Positions 44,973-55,012 are shown, numbered from the stretch's first letter. The stretch: DNA of 64,000 nt from Sphingobium cloacae (GCF_002355855.1 NZ_AP017655.1:2199501-2263500); one strand, 5' to 3'. Notes: generated by a model not told the origin, from the letters alone. A program made the numbers and translations.

Positions 44973-45428
44973 TTATCCCCTGTGCGCGCGCTGGAGCGTC
45001 CGCGCCGTCCAGAAGGCCATGTCGCGCACGTCGCCCGGCGCGGGGAAGAGCGTGTCGATATGGCGCCTGATCGGCATATAGGGCCACCAGTCGGCATCCG
45101 GTTCCGGCGCGCCCTTTTCCAGAATGCCGCTCACAAATTCGGTCACCGGGCCCATGCGGGCGAGGTTCGGCGCCTTCGCCTTGTGGAACGCCTTGTCGGT
45201 CCTCAAGCGCTCGGCGAAGGCCGCGTCGCCCTTTTCCAGCGCGGCCCGGCATTCGGCCTGATAGGCGTCGAGATCGCCGAAATCCTTGGCCGCGCGCGCC
45301 TGCAACTCGCCTTCTTCCAGTTCATAATCTTCGGTCAGGATGCGGATCGCGGCGGTCCACGCCTGCCCGTTGCCGACATCCTCCGCGAAATCGGCGAGGG
45401 CATCCTGAATATCGTCTTCGTCGCTCAA
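44973..45428 (-). CDS. unknown protein within the suf operon, TTG start
   Basis: 151 residues, with no family I can name. The frame begins after stops only upstream of a long GC-rich run; the best start is a TTG at 45428 (giving SDEDDIQDALADFAEDVG) with AAGGA eight bases ahead. The protein is acidic at the N-terminus and ends in RHIDTLFPAPGDVRDMAFWTARTLQRAHRG. It lies between sufB and sufC, 31 bases after one and 3 before the other, so it is translated with them. A role in Fe-S assembly is inferred from position only. Confidence 0.7.
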   Translation of the reverse strand: MSDEDDIQDALADFAEDVGNGQAWTAAIRILTEDYELEEGELQARAAKDFGDLDAYQAECRAALEKGDAAFAERLRTDKAFHKAKAPNLARMGPVTEFVSGILEKGAPEPDADWWPYMPIRRHIDTLFPAPGDVRDMAFWTARTLQRAHRG

Positions 45429-45459
45429 AAATCTGGTCCTTGATATATTGGGAAGGGCT

Positions 45460-46940
<1,481 letters not shown>

Positions 46941-46944
<4 letters not shown>

Positions 46945-47351
46945 GCCAATTCCCGTGTCAGGCTGGCGATCGTCACGCCGGCCAGCGCCGCGCGGATCAC
47001 GTTGTTCGCTGCATTCATGTGCGGACGGATGCGGCAGTCCTGCTCCAGCGAGCAGTCATGCGCGCCCATCTCCGCGCAGGCGGTCATGGCGATGGGGCCT
47101 TCCACCGCCTCCACCACGTCCGCCAGCGTGATCGCGGCGGGCGGGCGAGCCAGACGCACCCCGCCGCCGGTGCCCCGGCTCGATTCGAGCAGGCCCGCCG
47201 CCGACAAGCGGCTCACCAGCTTCTGCGCGGTCGGCAGCGGAATACCCGTTTCCGCCGACAGCGTGGTCGCGTTCATCTTCGCGGCGCCGCAATGACGCGC
47301 GGCGGCGGACATCAGCACCACGGCATAGTCAGCAAAGCTCGACAGTTTCAT
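46941..47351 (-). CDS. iscR: Rrf2-family Fe-S sensing regulator
   Basis: 136 residues. N-terminal winged helix ([33 protein letters not shown]) and three Cys in [15 protein letters not shown] that can bind a 2Fe-2S cluster. As first gene of the suf operon it probably senses cluster status and controls its own operon. Confidence 0.93.
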
Positions 47352-47378
47352 TGCGCGTCCAGTTGCGAACCATTCTCA

Positions 47379-47401
47379 AATCGGATCGAATCAATCCGAT
47401 T
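47379..47401. promoter_or_regulatory. inverted repeat ahead of iscR
   Basis: AATCGGAT (47379-47386) and ATCCGATT (47394-47401) form an 8-bp perfect inverted repeat with a seven-base spacer, about 28 bases before the iscR start. A natural candidate for the IscR operator of the suf operon. Confidence 0.5.
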
Positions 47402-47456
47402 GGGCATGTGGCCCCGCAAGCAGGGTTTATCAAGGCTTTTTCTTGAGCGCCCCGAT

Positions 47457-48401
47457 TCAGCTCATGCGGTTCATGGCGGCCACGTCTCCGCCCAGCGTAC
47501 GGCGGAGCAGCGTCAGTTGCGCGACGGCGGTCGGTTCGTTCTGCAATTGCTGCGGGGTGAGGCCGATGAAATGCTTGATCTCGCGAATGAAGTGGGACTG
47601 GTCGTAGAATCCGCCTTCGTCGCACAGCACCTGCCAGCTTTCCCGGTCCAGCGCGATCCGCGCGCTGCACCGGAGCGCGCGATATTTGCGCGCCAGCAGC
47701 TTGGGCGGCGCGCCATAATAGCGGTTGGTGATCCGCGCCAGTTGCCGGGGGGACAGCCCCGTGCGCTCCACCAGCGTTTCGATGCGCGGCGATCCCTCGT
47801 CCATGAGCCAGCCGTCCACCGTCTCCAGCATCCGCCACGTGGCGTCGCCCAGGGGCTTGATCCGCTGTTGGAGGAAAGACCAGCACAGCGCCGCCATCGC
47901 GTCCGGATCGTCCAGACGCCGCAACCGCCGCAACAACAGTTCATAGTCGGCATCGCATGTCGCCATGTCGAAGGCGCTGTCAGCCATGGCGCTGGCGTCA
48001 TCGCCGTAAAGCGCCACCCAGCCCGCGGGCAGCAGGGATACACCCAGGACGCGCACAGGCTGATCGAGCCGGAACCGCGTCGCGCCGAAGGTGGGGCCCA
48101 GCAGGCACACCTCCGGCGTGGACATCACCATGCCGTCCTGGAAGATATATTCGCCGCCGCGCCCTTCCAGCCGGAAGCGCAACTGGGGGACGTCGGCGCG
48201 CGTCACGTCCGCATAGCCGGGGGACGAGGCGCTGAAGAGATAGAGGGAACCGAAATAGGCGCATAGGGATTCGGGCGGAACGAAATAGCGCAGCCTTACC
48301 GGACCTTGCGCCGCTTCGACGGTGTAGGAGAGCGATACGCCGCCTTCCGCGGCAGCCATGCCTGCCGTGCGCCCGGATATGTGCTGAGGACGCAACCCCA
48401 T
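47457..48401 (-). CDS. AraC-family transcriptional regulator
   Basis: 314 residues: an N-terminal sensor-like domain of about 200 residues, then two helix-turn-helix motifs (GLSPRQLARITNRYYGAPP and EGGFYDQSHFIREIKHFIGLTPQQLQN). No ligand or target is evident. An ATG about 14 codons downstream is an alternative start. Confidence 0.88.
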   Translation of the reverse strand: MGLRPQHISGRTAGMAAAEGGVSLSYTVEAAQGPVRLRYFVPPESLCAYFGSLYLFSASSPGYADVTRADVPQLRFRLEGRGGEYIFQDGMVMSTPEVCLLGPTFGATRFRLDQPVRVLGVSLLPAGWVALYGDDASAMADSAFDMATCDADYELLLRRLRRLDDPDAMAALCWSFLQQRIKPLGDATWRMLETVDGWLMDEGSPRIETLVERTGLSPRQLARITNRYYGAPPKLLARKYRALRCSARIALDRESWQVLCDEGGFYDQSHFIREIKHFIGLTPQQLQNEPTAVAQLTLLRRTLGGDVAAMNRMS

Positions 48402-48504
48402 ATTTCAAACCCCCGCCAACCAATATCCCCCTTCGCCGCGGCGGCGCAAGGAAATTTGGTTGAAATCGGGAAAGCATCCAGTGTCATACATAAGACACAT
48501 GAAT

Positions 48505-48538
48505 AAAAATTGGCCCGGCGACTTTCACCACCGGGCCA
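48505..48538 (-). terminator. Rho-independent terminator (minus strand)
   Basis: TGGCCCGG (48511-48518) and CCGGGCCA (48531-48538) form a perfect 8-bp stem with a 12-base loop, followed on the minus strand by a U run (A5 at 48505-48509 on plus). It ends a leftward transcript for which there is no coding gene upstream. Confidence 0.75.
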
Positions 48539-48600
48539 GGAAAGGTCTCGTTCGGCCATATGGCCTTGGAGCCTTCGGGTCGCAACCATGCTTTACGCCC
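48508..48600 (-). ncRNA. candidate small RNA or leader ending in terminator
   Basis: Read leftwards: the palindrome GGCCATATGGCC, then GAACGAGACCTTTCCT (a pyrimidine-rich stretch able to meet a Shine-Dalgarno), then the terminator hairpin and U run. This matches the order of the candidate at 29527. It may instead be an attenuated leader of the AraC gene, about 110 bases further on. The 5' end is unknown. Confidence 0.4.
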
Positions 48601-48756
48601 GAATCCGGCAGGCTTTATTGGATGGATCGGACATCGGCCGACCGAAAATGACCCAAATTATGTCGTTTTCCGCCATGGAAATATGATCCAGATCAACTGT
48701 TGCCCCATCACCACAGCGACTCGACGGACGCAGCGGCCGCTGGCATAGGGGCCGCC

Positions 48757-49794
48757 ATGTCCTATCGTCTGATCCGGCCGCTGTTTTTCGCCCTCGATGC
48801 CGAGCGCGCCCACCATATGTCCATCGCCCTGCTGCGGATGATGCCGACGCCGCCAGTCCCCCGTCCCGACCCGGTGCTGACGCAGACGGTGGCGGGGCTG
48901 CGCTTTCCCAATCCGGTGGGCCTGGCGGCCGGTTATGACAAGGAAGGGCTGGTCGCGCACAAGATGCATGGCCTGGGCTTCGGCTTCGCCGAACTGGGGA
49001 CGCTGACCCCCCTGCCGCAGCCGGGCAATCCCCTGCCCCGCCTGTTCCGGCTGGAGGAGGACCGGGCCGTCATCAACCGCATGGGCTTCAACAATGGCGG
49101 GCAGGCGGCGGCGGCGGAACGGGTCGCCAGGCGGCGGCGGCCGGGCGGCCCCGTGATCGGCATCAATATCGGCGCCAACAAGGACGCCGCGGACCGCATC
49201 GCCGACTATGCGACCGGCGTCACCTGCATGGCGCCGCTCGCCGACTATCTGACGGTCAACATCTCCTCTCCCAACACGCCGGGCCTGCGCGCGTTGCAGG
49301 ACCGGGCGGCGCTCGACCGGTTGCTGGGCGTGGTCATGGCGGCGCGGGGGACGGGCCGCACGCCGATTTTCCTCAAGGTCGCGCCCGATCTCGAACCGGC
49401 GGATGTGGAGGACATCGCGGCGGCCTGCATCGACCATCGCATCGACGGGTTGATCGTGTCCAACACCACCCTCTCGCGGCCCGCCCTGCGATCGCCCCAT
49501 GCGGGCGAGACGGGCGGCCTGTCGGGCGCACCGCTGCATGACCTGTCGCTGCAACGCCTGCGCGACTTCCGCCGGCTGCTGGGCGCGCGTCTGCCCTTGA
49601 TCGGGGTGGGCGGCATATCCAGCGCCGGGCAGGCCTATGCGCGCATCCGCGCGGGCGCGAGCCTGATCCAGCTTTACAGCGCGCTGGTCTATGAAGGGCC
49701 GTATCTGGCAAAGCGCATCAACGCGGGGCTCAAGACACTGCTCGCGAGGGATGGCTTCCAGACAGTGGGAGACGCGGTGGGCGCGGACGCCTGA
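48757..49794 (+). CDS. pyrD: dihydroorotate dehydrogenase, class 2
   Basis: Oxidises dihydroorotate to orotate in pyrimidine synthesis using quinones. 345 residues. The N-terminal amphipathic segment is that of the membrane-associated class 2; the catalytic Ser is in NISSPNTPGL, with PLPQPGNPLPRLFRL and INRMGFNNGG characteristic. The start at 48757 begins the family-like SYRLIRPLFFALDAERAH. Confidence 0.96.
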   Translation: MSYRLIRPLFFALDAERAHHMSIALLRMMPTPPVPRPDPVLTQTVAGLRFPNPVGLAAGYDKEGLVAHKMHGLGFGFAELGTLTPLPQPGNPLPRLFRLEEDRAVINRMGFNNGGQAAAAERVARRRRPGGPVIGINIGANKDAADRIADYATGVTCMAPLADYLTVNISSPNTPGLRALQDRAALDRLLGVVMAARGTGRTPIFLKVAPDLEPADVEDIAAACIDHRIDGLIVSNTTLSRPALRSPHAGETGGLSGAPLHDLSLQRLRDFRRLLGARLPLIGVGGISSAGQAYARIRAGASLIQLYSALVYEGPYLAKRINAGLKTLLARDGFQTVGDAVGADA

Positions 49795-49843
49795 TGGGAC
49801 GGACAGGCTTGCGGCGAAAAAAGCAGGCGATAGGGTGAGTGCC

Positions 49844-51544
49844 ATGACTCCCCGCCTGTTCGGCCTGCTGGCCCCGATCGCCCTTGTCGCCCTGTCTCCC
49901 GCGCCATTGCCGGCGCGTGAGCCGGTCCCGGTCAATGCCACCGTTTCCGCCGCCGATCCGCGCGCGGCGCAGGCCGGGCAGGAGATCCTGCGCAAGGGCG
50001 GCAGCGCCACCGACGCCGCCATCGCGATGATGCTGGCGCTCAATGTCGTGGAACCGCACAATAGCGGGATCGGCGGCGGCGGCTTCCTGATGCATCATGA
50101 CGGCGCGACCGGCGCGCTCGAATCCATCGACGGGCGGGAAACCGCCCCCGCCGCCGCCCGCCCCGACCGCTTCATGGGCGCGGACGGGCAGCCCCTTTCC
50201 TTCCGGGATGCCTGGCCGGGCGGTTATTCGGTCGGCGTGCCGGGCAATCTGCGCCTGGCATGGGACGCCCATCGCAAATGGGGCAAGCTCCCCTGGGCCG
50301 ACCTGTTCCAGCCCGCCATCCGCCTGGCCGAAGAGGGGTTCGAAGTCCGCCAGCGGCTGGACAGCGCGATGAAGGCGGTCGCGCCGGTCTGGGCCGACTT
50401 CCCTGAAATCCGGAAATATTTCTGGATCGACGGCAAGCCCGCGCCCATCGGCACGATCCTCAGGAATCCGCCGCTCGCCGCGCTGTTCCGGCGCATCGCC
50501 GCCGAAGGGCCGGACGCCTTTTATCTGGGCGACAATGCGAAGGCGATCGCGCAGACCGTCACCCACGCGCCGAAAAACCCCGTGCCGATGACGCAGGCCG
50601 ACCTTGCCGCCTATCAGGCCAAGCCGCGCAAGCCGGTATGCGGTCCTTATCGCGTCTATACCGTCTGCGGCATGGGTCCGGCATCGGCGGGCGGCGTCAC
50701 CGTGTTGCAGCTTCTGGGCATGGTGGAACGCTTCCCGCTTTCCCGATGGGGCAAGGAGGATGTCCGGTCCTGGCATGTGATCGGCGAGGCGATGCAGCTG
50801 GCCTATGCCGATCGCGACACATGGCTGGGCGATCCGGATTTCGTGTCCGTGCCCATCGCGAGCCTGATCGATCCCGCCTATCTGAAGCAGCGTTCCGCCC
50901 TCATTTCCCCGCGCAAGGCCCGGAACGACTACCAGCCCGGCCAACCGCAGGGCGCGCAGCCGCGCACGGCCTCCCTCCCCCAGCCGGAATCGGGCACCAG
51001 CCATTTCGTCGCCGTGGACCGCCAGGGGGACATCGCCGCCTGGACCTCCACCATCGAAAGCTTCTTCGGCAGCCAGTTGATCGCCAACGGCGTGATCCTG
51101 AACAATGAACTCACCGATTTCAGCTTCACGCCGGAAAAGAACGGCGCGCCCGTCGCCAATCGCGTGGAGCCGGGCAAGCGGCCGCTCTCCTCCATGTCGC
51201 CCACCATCGTCTATGACGCGGCGGGCACGCCCATCTTCACGGTGGGCGCCGCCGGGGGCAGGACCATCATCATGCAGGTTGCCAAGGCGCTGATCGCGCA
51301 TCTCGACTGGGGGCTTTCCGCGCAGGATTCGATCGCACTCGGCCTTGAATATTTCAACGGCGATGGGCTGGTGCTGGAGCAGGGCACCGCGCTGGAGGCG
51401 ATGAAAGCCCCGCTGGAGCGTATGGGCCACCGCGTCACCATCTCGCGCCTCGGCCTCAAGGCCAATGCGGCGCAGCGGCTCCCGGACGGCCGCTGGGTCG
51501 GAGCCGCCGATCCGCGCAGCCCCGGCGTATCCTTGCAGGAGTGA
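49844..51544 (+). CDS. ggt: gamma-glutamyltranspeptidase
   Basis: Periplasmic enzyme that cleaves glutathione and transfers gamma-glutamyl groups. 566 residues with a signal peptide (GLLAPIALVALSPAPLPA). The nucleophile is expected at the Thr of ESGTSHFVAVD, which becomes the N-terminus of the small subunit after self-cleavage; NELTDFSFTP and KRPLSSMSPTIV follow. Only three bases separate its stop from the stop of the convergent lipoprotein gene. Confidence 0.94.
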   Translation: MTPRLFGLLAPIALVALSPAPLPAREPVPVNATVSAADPRAAQAGQEILRKGGSATDAAIAMMLALNVVEPHNSGIGGGGFLMHHDGATGALESIDGRETAPAAARPDRFMGADGQPLSFRDAWPGGYSVGVPGNLRLAWDAHRKWGKLPWADLFQPAIRLAEEGFEVRQRLDSAMKAVAPVWADFPEIRKYFWIDGKPAPIGTILRNPPLAALFRRIAAEGPDAFYLGDNAKAIAQTVTHAPKNPVPMTQADLAAYQAKPRKPVCGPYRVYTVCGMGPASAGGVTVLQLLGMVERFPLSRWGKEDVRSWHVIGEAMQLAYADRDTWLGDPDFVSVPIASLIDPAYLKQRSALISPRKARNDYQPGQPQGAQPRTASLPQPESGTSHFVAVDRQGDIAAWTSTIESFFGSQLIANGVILNNELTDFSFTPEKNGAPVANRVEPGKRPLSSMSPTIVYDAAGTPIFTVGAAGGRTIIMQVAKALIAHLDWGLSAQDSIALGLEYFNGDGLVLEQGTALEAMKAPLERMGHRVTISRLGLKANAAQRLPDGRWVGAADPRSPGVSLQE

Positions 51545-51547
51545 GGA

Positions 51548-52054
51548 TCAGCCCTTGAGGTCCAGCCCTTCCACGTTGAACCGGAAGGGAAAGGTCTGGT
51601 CGTCCTTGCCCACGGCCAGGTCGACCTTCACCGTCCTGGATTTCGCGATGGCTTCATAGGCGTTTTGCGAAGGCATGATCTCGATCCCGTCATTGGTGTC
51701 GGCCATGCGCCCTTTCCAGCGATGTTCCTTGCCGTCGTCCGTCGTCGCCGTCACCGCGCAATCGGACAGGTCGCAGCGGAACGGCGCGCCGACGAGCTTC
51801 ACGGTCACATTCTTCTCGCCGTTCGACATGGGCTGCACCAGCAGCACGGAGAAGGTGTCGGGGGCGGTCATGGTCTGCACCGTGTTGATGCTGCCGATAT
51901 AGGCGACCTTCGCCTTGCCGCCCTCGCCGCCACTTTCATATTTCCACGTCTGGCCGATCTGCTCGCGCTGGGTCGGCTCCTTGTCGCCGGATGAGCAGGC
52001 CGCCATCAGCCCAAGGGCCGCACCGAGGGTCGTCAAAGTCACGAAGGCGCGCAT
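51548..52054 (-). CDS. hypothetical lipoprotein
   Basis: 168 residues. Signal ends in a lipobox (GLMAACSSG). The rest is beta-rich (AYIGSINTVQTMTAPDTFSVLLVQ, FRCDLSDCAVTATTDDG) with two Cys that may form a disulfide. No family known to me. Immediately convergent with ggt. Confidence 0.7.
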   Translation of the reverse strand: MRAFVTLTTLGAALGLMAACSSGDKEPTQREQIGQTWKYESGGEGGKAKVAYIGSINTVQTMTAPDTFSVLLVQPMSNGEKNVTVKLVGAPFRCDLSDCAVTATTDDGKEHRWKGRMADTNDGIEIMPSQNAYEAIAKSRTVKVDLAVGKDDQTFPFRFNVEGLDLKG

Positions 52055-52121
52055 CGCCTTTCTCCTTCCGTTATCCTGTTACGGAAGGCCAACGTCCGGG
52101 CGGAATGCGCGGTTTCGGGGA

Positions 52122-52538
52122 TCAGCCGCCGTAGCGACGAGCCGTTTCCCTGATGAGAGCAATCATGTTCGGAATGCCCTGCGTCCGGTTGGAGCTGAGC
52201 TGGTTGCGCAGGTCGAACGGGGCCAGCGCGCCTTCGATGTCCGTCGCGCCGATGTCCTGCGGCGTCCGGTCCTGCACGGTCAGCAGGACGAGCGCGATGA
52301 TCCCCTTGGTGATCGCCGCGTTGCTGTCCGCCAGGAAGTGCAGCCGCCCGTCTTCGCGGACCGTGGGATAGACCCACACCGCCGCGGAACAGCCGCGGAC
52401 CAGCGTGGCGTCGGTCTTGAGCGGATCGGGCATCGGTTCGAGTTCGCGGCCGAGATCGATCAGCAGGCGGTAGCGGTCGTCGGCGTCGAGGAAATCATAT
52501 TCTTCGTAAAGATCGGCGAGGGCGCGCATTTCGGTCAT
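52122..52538 (-). CDS. sufE: SufE sulfur-transfer protein
   Basis: 138 residues from the ATG at 52538 (another ATG lies three codons upstream). Takes persulfide from SufS to the scaffold. The Cys is in VRGCSAAVWV; YRLLIDLGRELEPMP and PFDLRNQLSSNRTQGIPNMI are characteristic. It lies about 5 kb from the main suf operon. Confidence 0.93.
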   Translation of the reverse strand: MTEMRALADLYEEYDFLDADDRYRLLIDLGRELEPMPDPLKTDATLVRGCSAAVWVYPTVREDGRLHFLADSNAAITKGIIALVLLTVQDRTPQDIGATDIEGALAPFDLRNQLSSNRTQGIPNMIALIRETARRYGG

Positions 52539-52590
52539 GCCCGCCATATAGGGGGAAAAGCGGATGGGGAAACCCGCTTTTCCCTGCCGG

Positions 52591-52824
52591 TCACAGATCG
52601 ACGCCCGCCGCGATGGCTTCCAGCTTGCGAATGCGTTCCTTGAGGTCGGCGACCTCGATCCGGGTGGCGGCCGAGGGCGGCGCGGCCTCATGGTTCCCCT
52701 GCGCCAGTTCCGCGCGCTTGAGGTCCAGCCAGCCGTTCCAGCCGCGCAGCGCCGTCGCCGCGACGATGACGAGGCCGGCCAGGCCCGCGGCCGCCATGCT
52801 CATGTAGAAAAGGGGGTCCTGCAT
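52591..52824 (-). CDS. small membrane protein after the psp operon
   Basis: 77 residues with one hydrophobic span (MSMAAAGLAGLVIVAATAL) and a following helix with heptad spacing (RIEVADLKERIRKLEAI). AGGGAGGACGAT precedes the ATG, a strong ribosome site. The layout (short anchor and coiled coil) resembles PspB, and it lies at the tail of the phage-shock genes. Confidence 0.75.
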   Translation of the reverse strand: MQDPLFYMSMAAAGLAGLVIVAATALRGWNGWLDLKRAELAQGNHEAAPPSAATRIEVADLKERIRKLEAIAAGVDL

Positions 52825-52858
52825 ATCGTCCTCCCTGTGGTCCCTCCGGGCCGCTTTT

Positions 52859-53110
52859 TCAGTCGCGGTCCCGCAATTTGTCGAATTCGCGCTCCAGCGC
52901 GGTGGAGCTGTCGGTCGCGAGCCGCTCCAGCACGGCCACGCGATCCTTGAGCGCCTTGACCTCCGCGCGCAGCCTTTCGGCCTCCGGGTCCGGGCCGCGA
53001 TGGACGAAGGCTTCGCCCCTGCCGCGGCGCAGGACGCCATATTTGGCGCGGATGACGCTGGCGATGGCGGTGATCGCGACGATGGCGACGACCATTTCAA
53101 ACGGATTCAT
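52859..53110 (-). CDS. small PspB-like membrane protein
   Basis: 83 residues: one N-terminal span (MVVAIVAITAIASVI), then a charged helix with coiled-coil spacing (ERLRAEVKALKDRVAVLERLATD). GGGGAAG lies shortly before the ATG. A possible upstream ATG at 53128 would add six residues. It follows pspC after about 150 bases and precedes the 77-residue protein by 34. Confidence 0.75.
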   Translation of the reverse strand: MNPFEMVVAIVAITAIASVIRAKYGVLRRGRGEAFVHRGPDPEAERLRAEVKALKDRVAVLERLATDSSTALEREFDKLRDRD

Positions 53111-53263
53111 GACGACTTCCCCTTGCATGTCAGGACGGCGCGGATTTCCGATTCCCTTCCCTGCGGCAGGATCGCGCGGCTATCCCGATCTTCCTCTCGT
53201 TTCCTTTTCCCGGTCGCGCAGGGCGATTTTCGACCGGCGGCGGCTCCCGTTCGATGAACGGTG

Positions 53264-53644
53264 TCAGCGCAGGCGGTCGATCTCGTCCGCCAGGCGGGTG
53301 TTGCGGCTGGTATAATAGATTTCGATGTCGGCCAGGCGACGGTCGATGTCGCGGAACTTGGAGCGCACGTCGCGGGTGGAGCGCGCCGGATTGGTGCGCA
53401 CGCCCTGCCAGAATTTCTCGTCGTCCCGGTCGGCATAGAGGCCCGTCGGCTTGTCGTCGGCCATCCAGGCGGCGAGGAAATAGGCGATCAGCGTCCAGGG
53501 GAAGGCCCCCATCAGCGTCACCAGCACCGCGACGATCCGGATCCAGATCACGTCGATCCCGGTATAGTCGGCGATCCCGGCACAGACGCCCAGCCATTTG
53601 CCGTTCTGCTTGTCGAGGTAGAATTTGGTGCGGCGGGCGCTCAT
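53264..53644 (-). CDS. pspC: phage shock protein C
   Basis: 126 residues. The PspC domain is at the N-terminus (KFYLDKQNGKWLGVCAGIADYTGIDVIWIRI), with a second membrane segment (GAFPWTLIAYFLAAWMAD) and a C-terminal charged helix. It senses membrane damage with PspB. It overlaps pspB by four bases. Confidence 0.93.
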   Translation of the reverse strand: MSARRTKFYLDKQNGKWLGVCAGIADYTGIDVIWIRIVAVLVTLMGAFPWTLIAYFLAAWMADDKPTGLYADRDDEKFWQGVRTNPARSTRDVRSKFRDIDRRLADIEIYYTSRNTRLADEIDRLR

Positions 53645-53913
53645 CTTACGGTCCTCCGGTCGAAATCATAATCCTCGTCCTGCGACGGACGGACGGGGCG
53701 GAAATCGGGATTGTCGGCGGCAACGATCCGTTCGACCGTCTGCAACCTTTCCTCCAACCGCCGGGCGAGCAGGTGAAGCTCGTCCAGCAGCTTCTCATCC
53801 TCGTCGGTGATCTTGGGCGCCTGCTTCCACTTGGTCACATAATGGAAGATCAGCCAGGGCATGCCGATGAACAGCATCCCGACGATGACGATGGGAAGGA
53901 AGACATCTTCCAT
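53641..53913 (-). CDS. pspB: phage shock protein B
   Basis: 90 residues: one N-terminal membrane span (PIVIVGMLFIGMPWLIFHYVT) and a charged helix with leucine heptads (LLDELHLLARRLEERLQTVERI), ending with the NPDFRP segment typical of PspB (the E. coli end is HPNWRDR). It lies four bases after pspA. Confidence 0.92.
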   Translation of the reverse strand: MEDVFLPIVIVGMLFIGMPWLIFHYVTKWKQAPKITDEDEKLLDELHLLARRLEERLQTVERIVAADNPDFRPVRPSQDEDYDFDRRTVR

Positions 53914-53917
53914 GGCG

Positions 53918-54586
53918 TCATTCCCCCTTGTTCATGCTGGCCTTGAGGGCGGCCAGTTCGGCGTCCACCTTGTCGGACGAGCGCAATTCCGCGATCTCCT
54001 CCTCCAGCGTCTTGGGGACCTGGCCCAGCGCCATGGCGTCGGCGCGGCCTTCGGCCATGTCCACGCGGCGCTCCAGCATGTCGAAGCGGGCAAAGGCTTC
54101 GTTGACCTTCTCGCCGGCATAGGCTTCGCGGACGCGCAGGCGGTTCTGGGCGCTTTCCATGCGCGCGGCCAGGCTGTTCTGGCGGGCGCGGGCCTCGCGC
54201 AGCTTGGCCTGCAATTTCGCGATGTCCTCTTCCGAAGCCCTGAGCGCCTCGTCCAGGGTCTCGATCTCATGGGTCATCTGCTCGGCCATGTCGGCGGCCT
54301 TCTGCTTTTCGACGAGGGCGGCCTTGGCCAGATCCTCGCGACCCTTGCTGAGCGCGAGTTGCGCCTTTTCGGTCCAGCTTTCCTGCAAGGCATCGAGCTT
54401 GGCGATATGGCGGCGCATCTCCTTCTGGTCGGCGATGGTCCGGGCGGCCGACGCGCGCACCTCGACCAGCGTCTCCTCCATTTCGAGGATGATCATGCGG
54501 ATCATCTTCGCCGGGTCTTCCGCCCGGTCGAGCAGGTCGGTCACATTGGCGGCGATGATGTCGCGGGTGCGGGAGAAAATACCCAT
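53918..54586 (-). CDS. pspA: phage shock protein A
   Basis: 222 residues, almost entirely coiled coil, of the PspA/IM30/ESCRT-III superfamily. The N-terminal amphipathic helix (MGIFSRTRDIIAANVTDLL) binds membranes; RMIILEMEETLVEVRASAAR follows. It stabilises stressed inner membrane and inhibits PspF. The ATG at 54586 has AGGAGTG upstream; the longer frame adds seven unlikely residues. Confidence 0.95.
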   Translation of the reverse strand: MGIFSRTRDIIAANVTDLLDRAEDPAKMIRMIILEMEETLVEVRASAARTIADQKEMRRHIAKLDALQESWTEKAQLALSKGREDLAKAALVEKQKAADMAEQMTHEIETLDEALRASEEDIAKLQAKLREARARQNSLAARMESAQNRLRVREAYAGEKVNEAFARFDMLERRVDMAEGRADAMALGQVPKTLEEEIAELRSSDKVDAELAALKASMNKGE

Positions 54587-54663
54587 CTGAACGTCACTCC
54601 TGGTCAAAACTTTGCCGGGGCGGGCGAGGGGGGCTTCCCGCCCCGGCCGGGGTCTTGCGGTCC

Positions 54664-54837
54664 TTACGCCAGATAGCGCAGGGCCGCGGGGGTATCGGTG
54701 GCCGCGAGCATCGGGGCTTCGCTGGCGCGGGCCGGGCCGACAGCCGACAGGATCACGGTCGATCCGAACAGCATGGCGCCCATGGCGACCGACAGCAATT
54801 GACCGATTTCGCGGACTTCGTTGCTCTTCTTTTCCAT
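54664..54837 (-). CDS. small membrane protein, first gene of the psp transcript
   Basis: 57 residues: a charged N-terminus (MEKKSNEVREIG), one hydrophobic span (LLSVAMGAMLFGSTVILSAVG) and a short tail. GGGAG lies ahead of the ATG. It sits about 55 bases after the expected start of the sigma-54 promoter and 77 bases before pspA. Its function is unknown. Confidence 0.75.
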   Translation of the reverse strand: MEKKSNEVREIGQLLSVAMGAMLFGSTVILSAVGPARASEAPMLAATDTPAALRYLA

Positions 54838-54904
54838 CTTCTTACTCCCTGAACTCTGGCCTTCAAAGGTGCCGGCTGTCTCGGCAGCGGCTTCCCTCCC
54901 GGCA

Positions 54905-54922
54905 TTGCAGAAGCCGTGCCAA
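54905..54922 (-). promoter_or_regulatory. sigma-54 promoter of the psp operon
   Basis: On the minus strand TTGGCACGGCTTCTGCAA has the -24 GG and -12 GC spaced exactly ten bases apart (TGGCACG-N4-cTGCA against the consensus TGGCACG-N4-TTGCA). It reads into the 57-residue gene and pspA, and lies between it and pspF, which encodes the sigma-54 activator. PspF sites would be expected further right, between 54930 and 55000. Confidence 0.8.
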
Positions 54923-55012
54923 TTTGCGGGAAGGGCGGAAAAGCATGGGTTTGGCGGCACATGCCGGAAATTGCCCTTGCGGAATATTGGGAAATTTCGC
55001 CATAAGTTGGGA

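Larger units (their letters stand above)
48402..48756. other. 355-base intergenic region before pyrD
   Basis: Lies between AraC (minus) and pyrD (plus). It holds a minus-strand intrinsic terminator at 48505-48538, the 12-base palindrome GGCCATATGGCC at 48554-48565 and a GTGTC...GACAC repeat at 48481-48498. No ORF is convincing. The pyrD promoter is presumably in the 48600-48750 part. Confidence 0.6.
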
